DNA from: Clostridia bacterium
GTDB lineage: Bacteria > Bacillota > Clostridia > UMGS1883
Reading direction: 5' to 3'
Length of the DNA stretch: 5,098 nt
Assembly (NCBI GenBank): GCA_017468215.1
Contig: JAFUJG010000262.1
Span: 1 to 5,098 of the forward strand
Part shown: piece after piece, positions 5,073-5,098 of the stretch
Layout of the letters: each line of letters begins with the position of its first letter
How positions within the stretch are numbered: the stretch's first letter is position 1
Made by a program: the position numbers and the translations under genes
The notes under the pieces: model-generated
Databases searched by the model: none
Told to the model about the DNA's origin: nothing
What the model saw: only the letters and a program-made list of their open reading frames with translations

Positions 5073-5098
5073 ATACTCCACCAGTTTTTCAACGCCCA
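5055..5098 (-). CDS. C-terminal end of an unidentified gene (partial)
   Basis: On the minus strand, the reading frame entering from the right edge ends GVEKLVEYIKGAK and a TAA stop (5057-5055). The amphipathic, lysine-rich end is typical of a soluble protein's last helix, and a good terminator hairpin follows about 70 bases downstream, as expected for a gene end. With only 13 complete codons the protein cannot be identified, and other minus-strand frames cannot be fully excluded. Confidence 0.45.
   Translation of the reverse strand, partial: GVEKLVEYIKGAK

Noticed and set aside
1..5098. Defence system, CRISPR array, mobile element or novel operon
   Set aside because: All complete genes belong to known families with intact motifs, and I found no spaced direct repeats, transposase, integrase, toxin-antitoxin pair or structured RNA beyond short hairpins.

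Overview
The window looks like a chromosomal stretch from a spore-forming, low-to-moderate GC Firmicute of the class Clostridia, probably a gut anaerobe. The pointers are strong AGGAGG-type ribosome binding sites, sigma-A promoters close to TTGACA-N17-TATAAT, an HPr with both His15 and the regulatory Ser46, and a YunB-family sporulation protein. I see no phage, transposon, CRISPR, tRNA or rRNA signal, and every complete gene has intact family motifs. An exact species cannot be read from the sequence.

Layout. (1) 1-234, minus: the first 78 codons of uvrC (nucleotide excision repair), running off the left edge. (2) 235-322: a compact divergent promoter region. Two sigma-A promoters are arranged back to back with their -35 hexamers touching and with exact positional symmetry, inside an imperfect inverted repeat. 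(3) 323-1291, plus: a P1/S58 (DmpA/NylC-like) self-processing N-terminal-nucleophile hydrolase. (4) 1292-1397: a convergent intergenic region with a strong terminator hairpin and a second hairpin just beyond the stop codon of the next gene. (5) 1398-3800, minus: an 800-residue cytoplasmic glycoside hydrolase family 2 enzyme of beta-galactosidase type. (6) 3801-3865: an intrinsic terminator squeezed between GH2 and the gene before it. (7) 3866-4129, minus: ptsH (HPr), with a near-consensus promoter at 4174-4202. (8) 4251-4922, minus: yunB, a sporulation membrane protein. (9) 4923-5098: a terminator hairpin, about 70 bases of non-coding AT-rich DNA and the last codons of an unidentified minus-strand gene.

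How the parts relate. Apart from the P1 peptidase, all genes lie on the minus strand, in the order (unknown), yunB, ptsH, GH2, then the P1 peptidase convergent to GH2, then uvrC divergent from the peptidase. Terminators sit between the unknown gene and yunB, between ptsH and GH2, and between GH2 and the peptidase, so most genes look like single transcription units rather than one pathway operon. The GH2 enzyme could release hexoses in the cytoplasm while HPr serves sugar uptake and carbon-catabolite control, but no transporter or sugar regulator is present to tie them together. Nothing in the window amounts to a clearly undescribed system. The most notable signals are the symmetric divergent promoter pair and the two minus-strand genes (GH2 and yunB) that start only about 33-35 bases after a terminator hairpin, with no clear promoter of their own.
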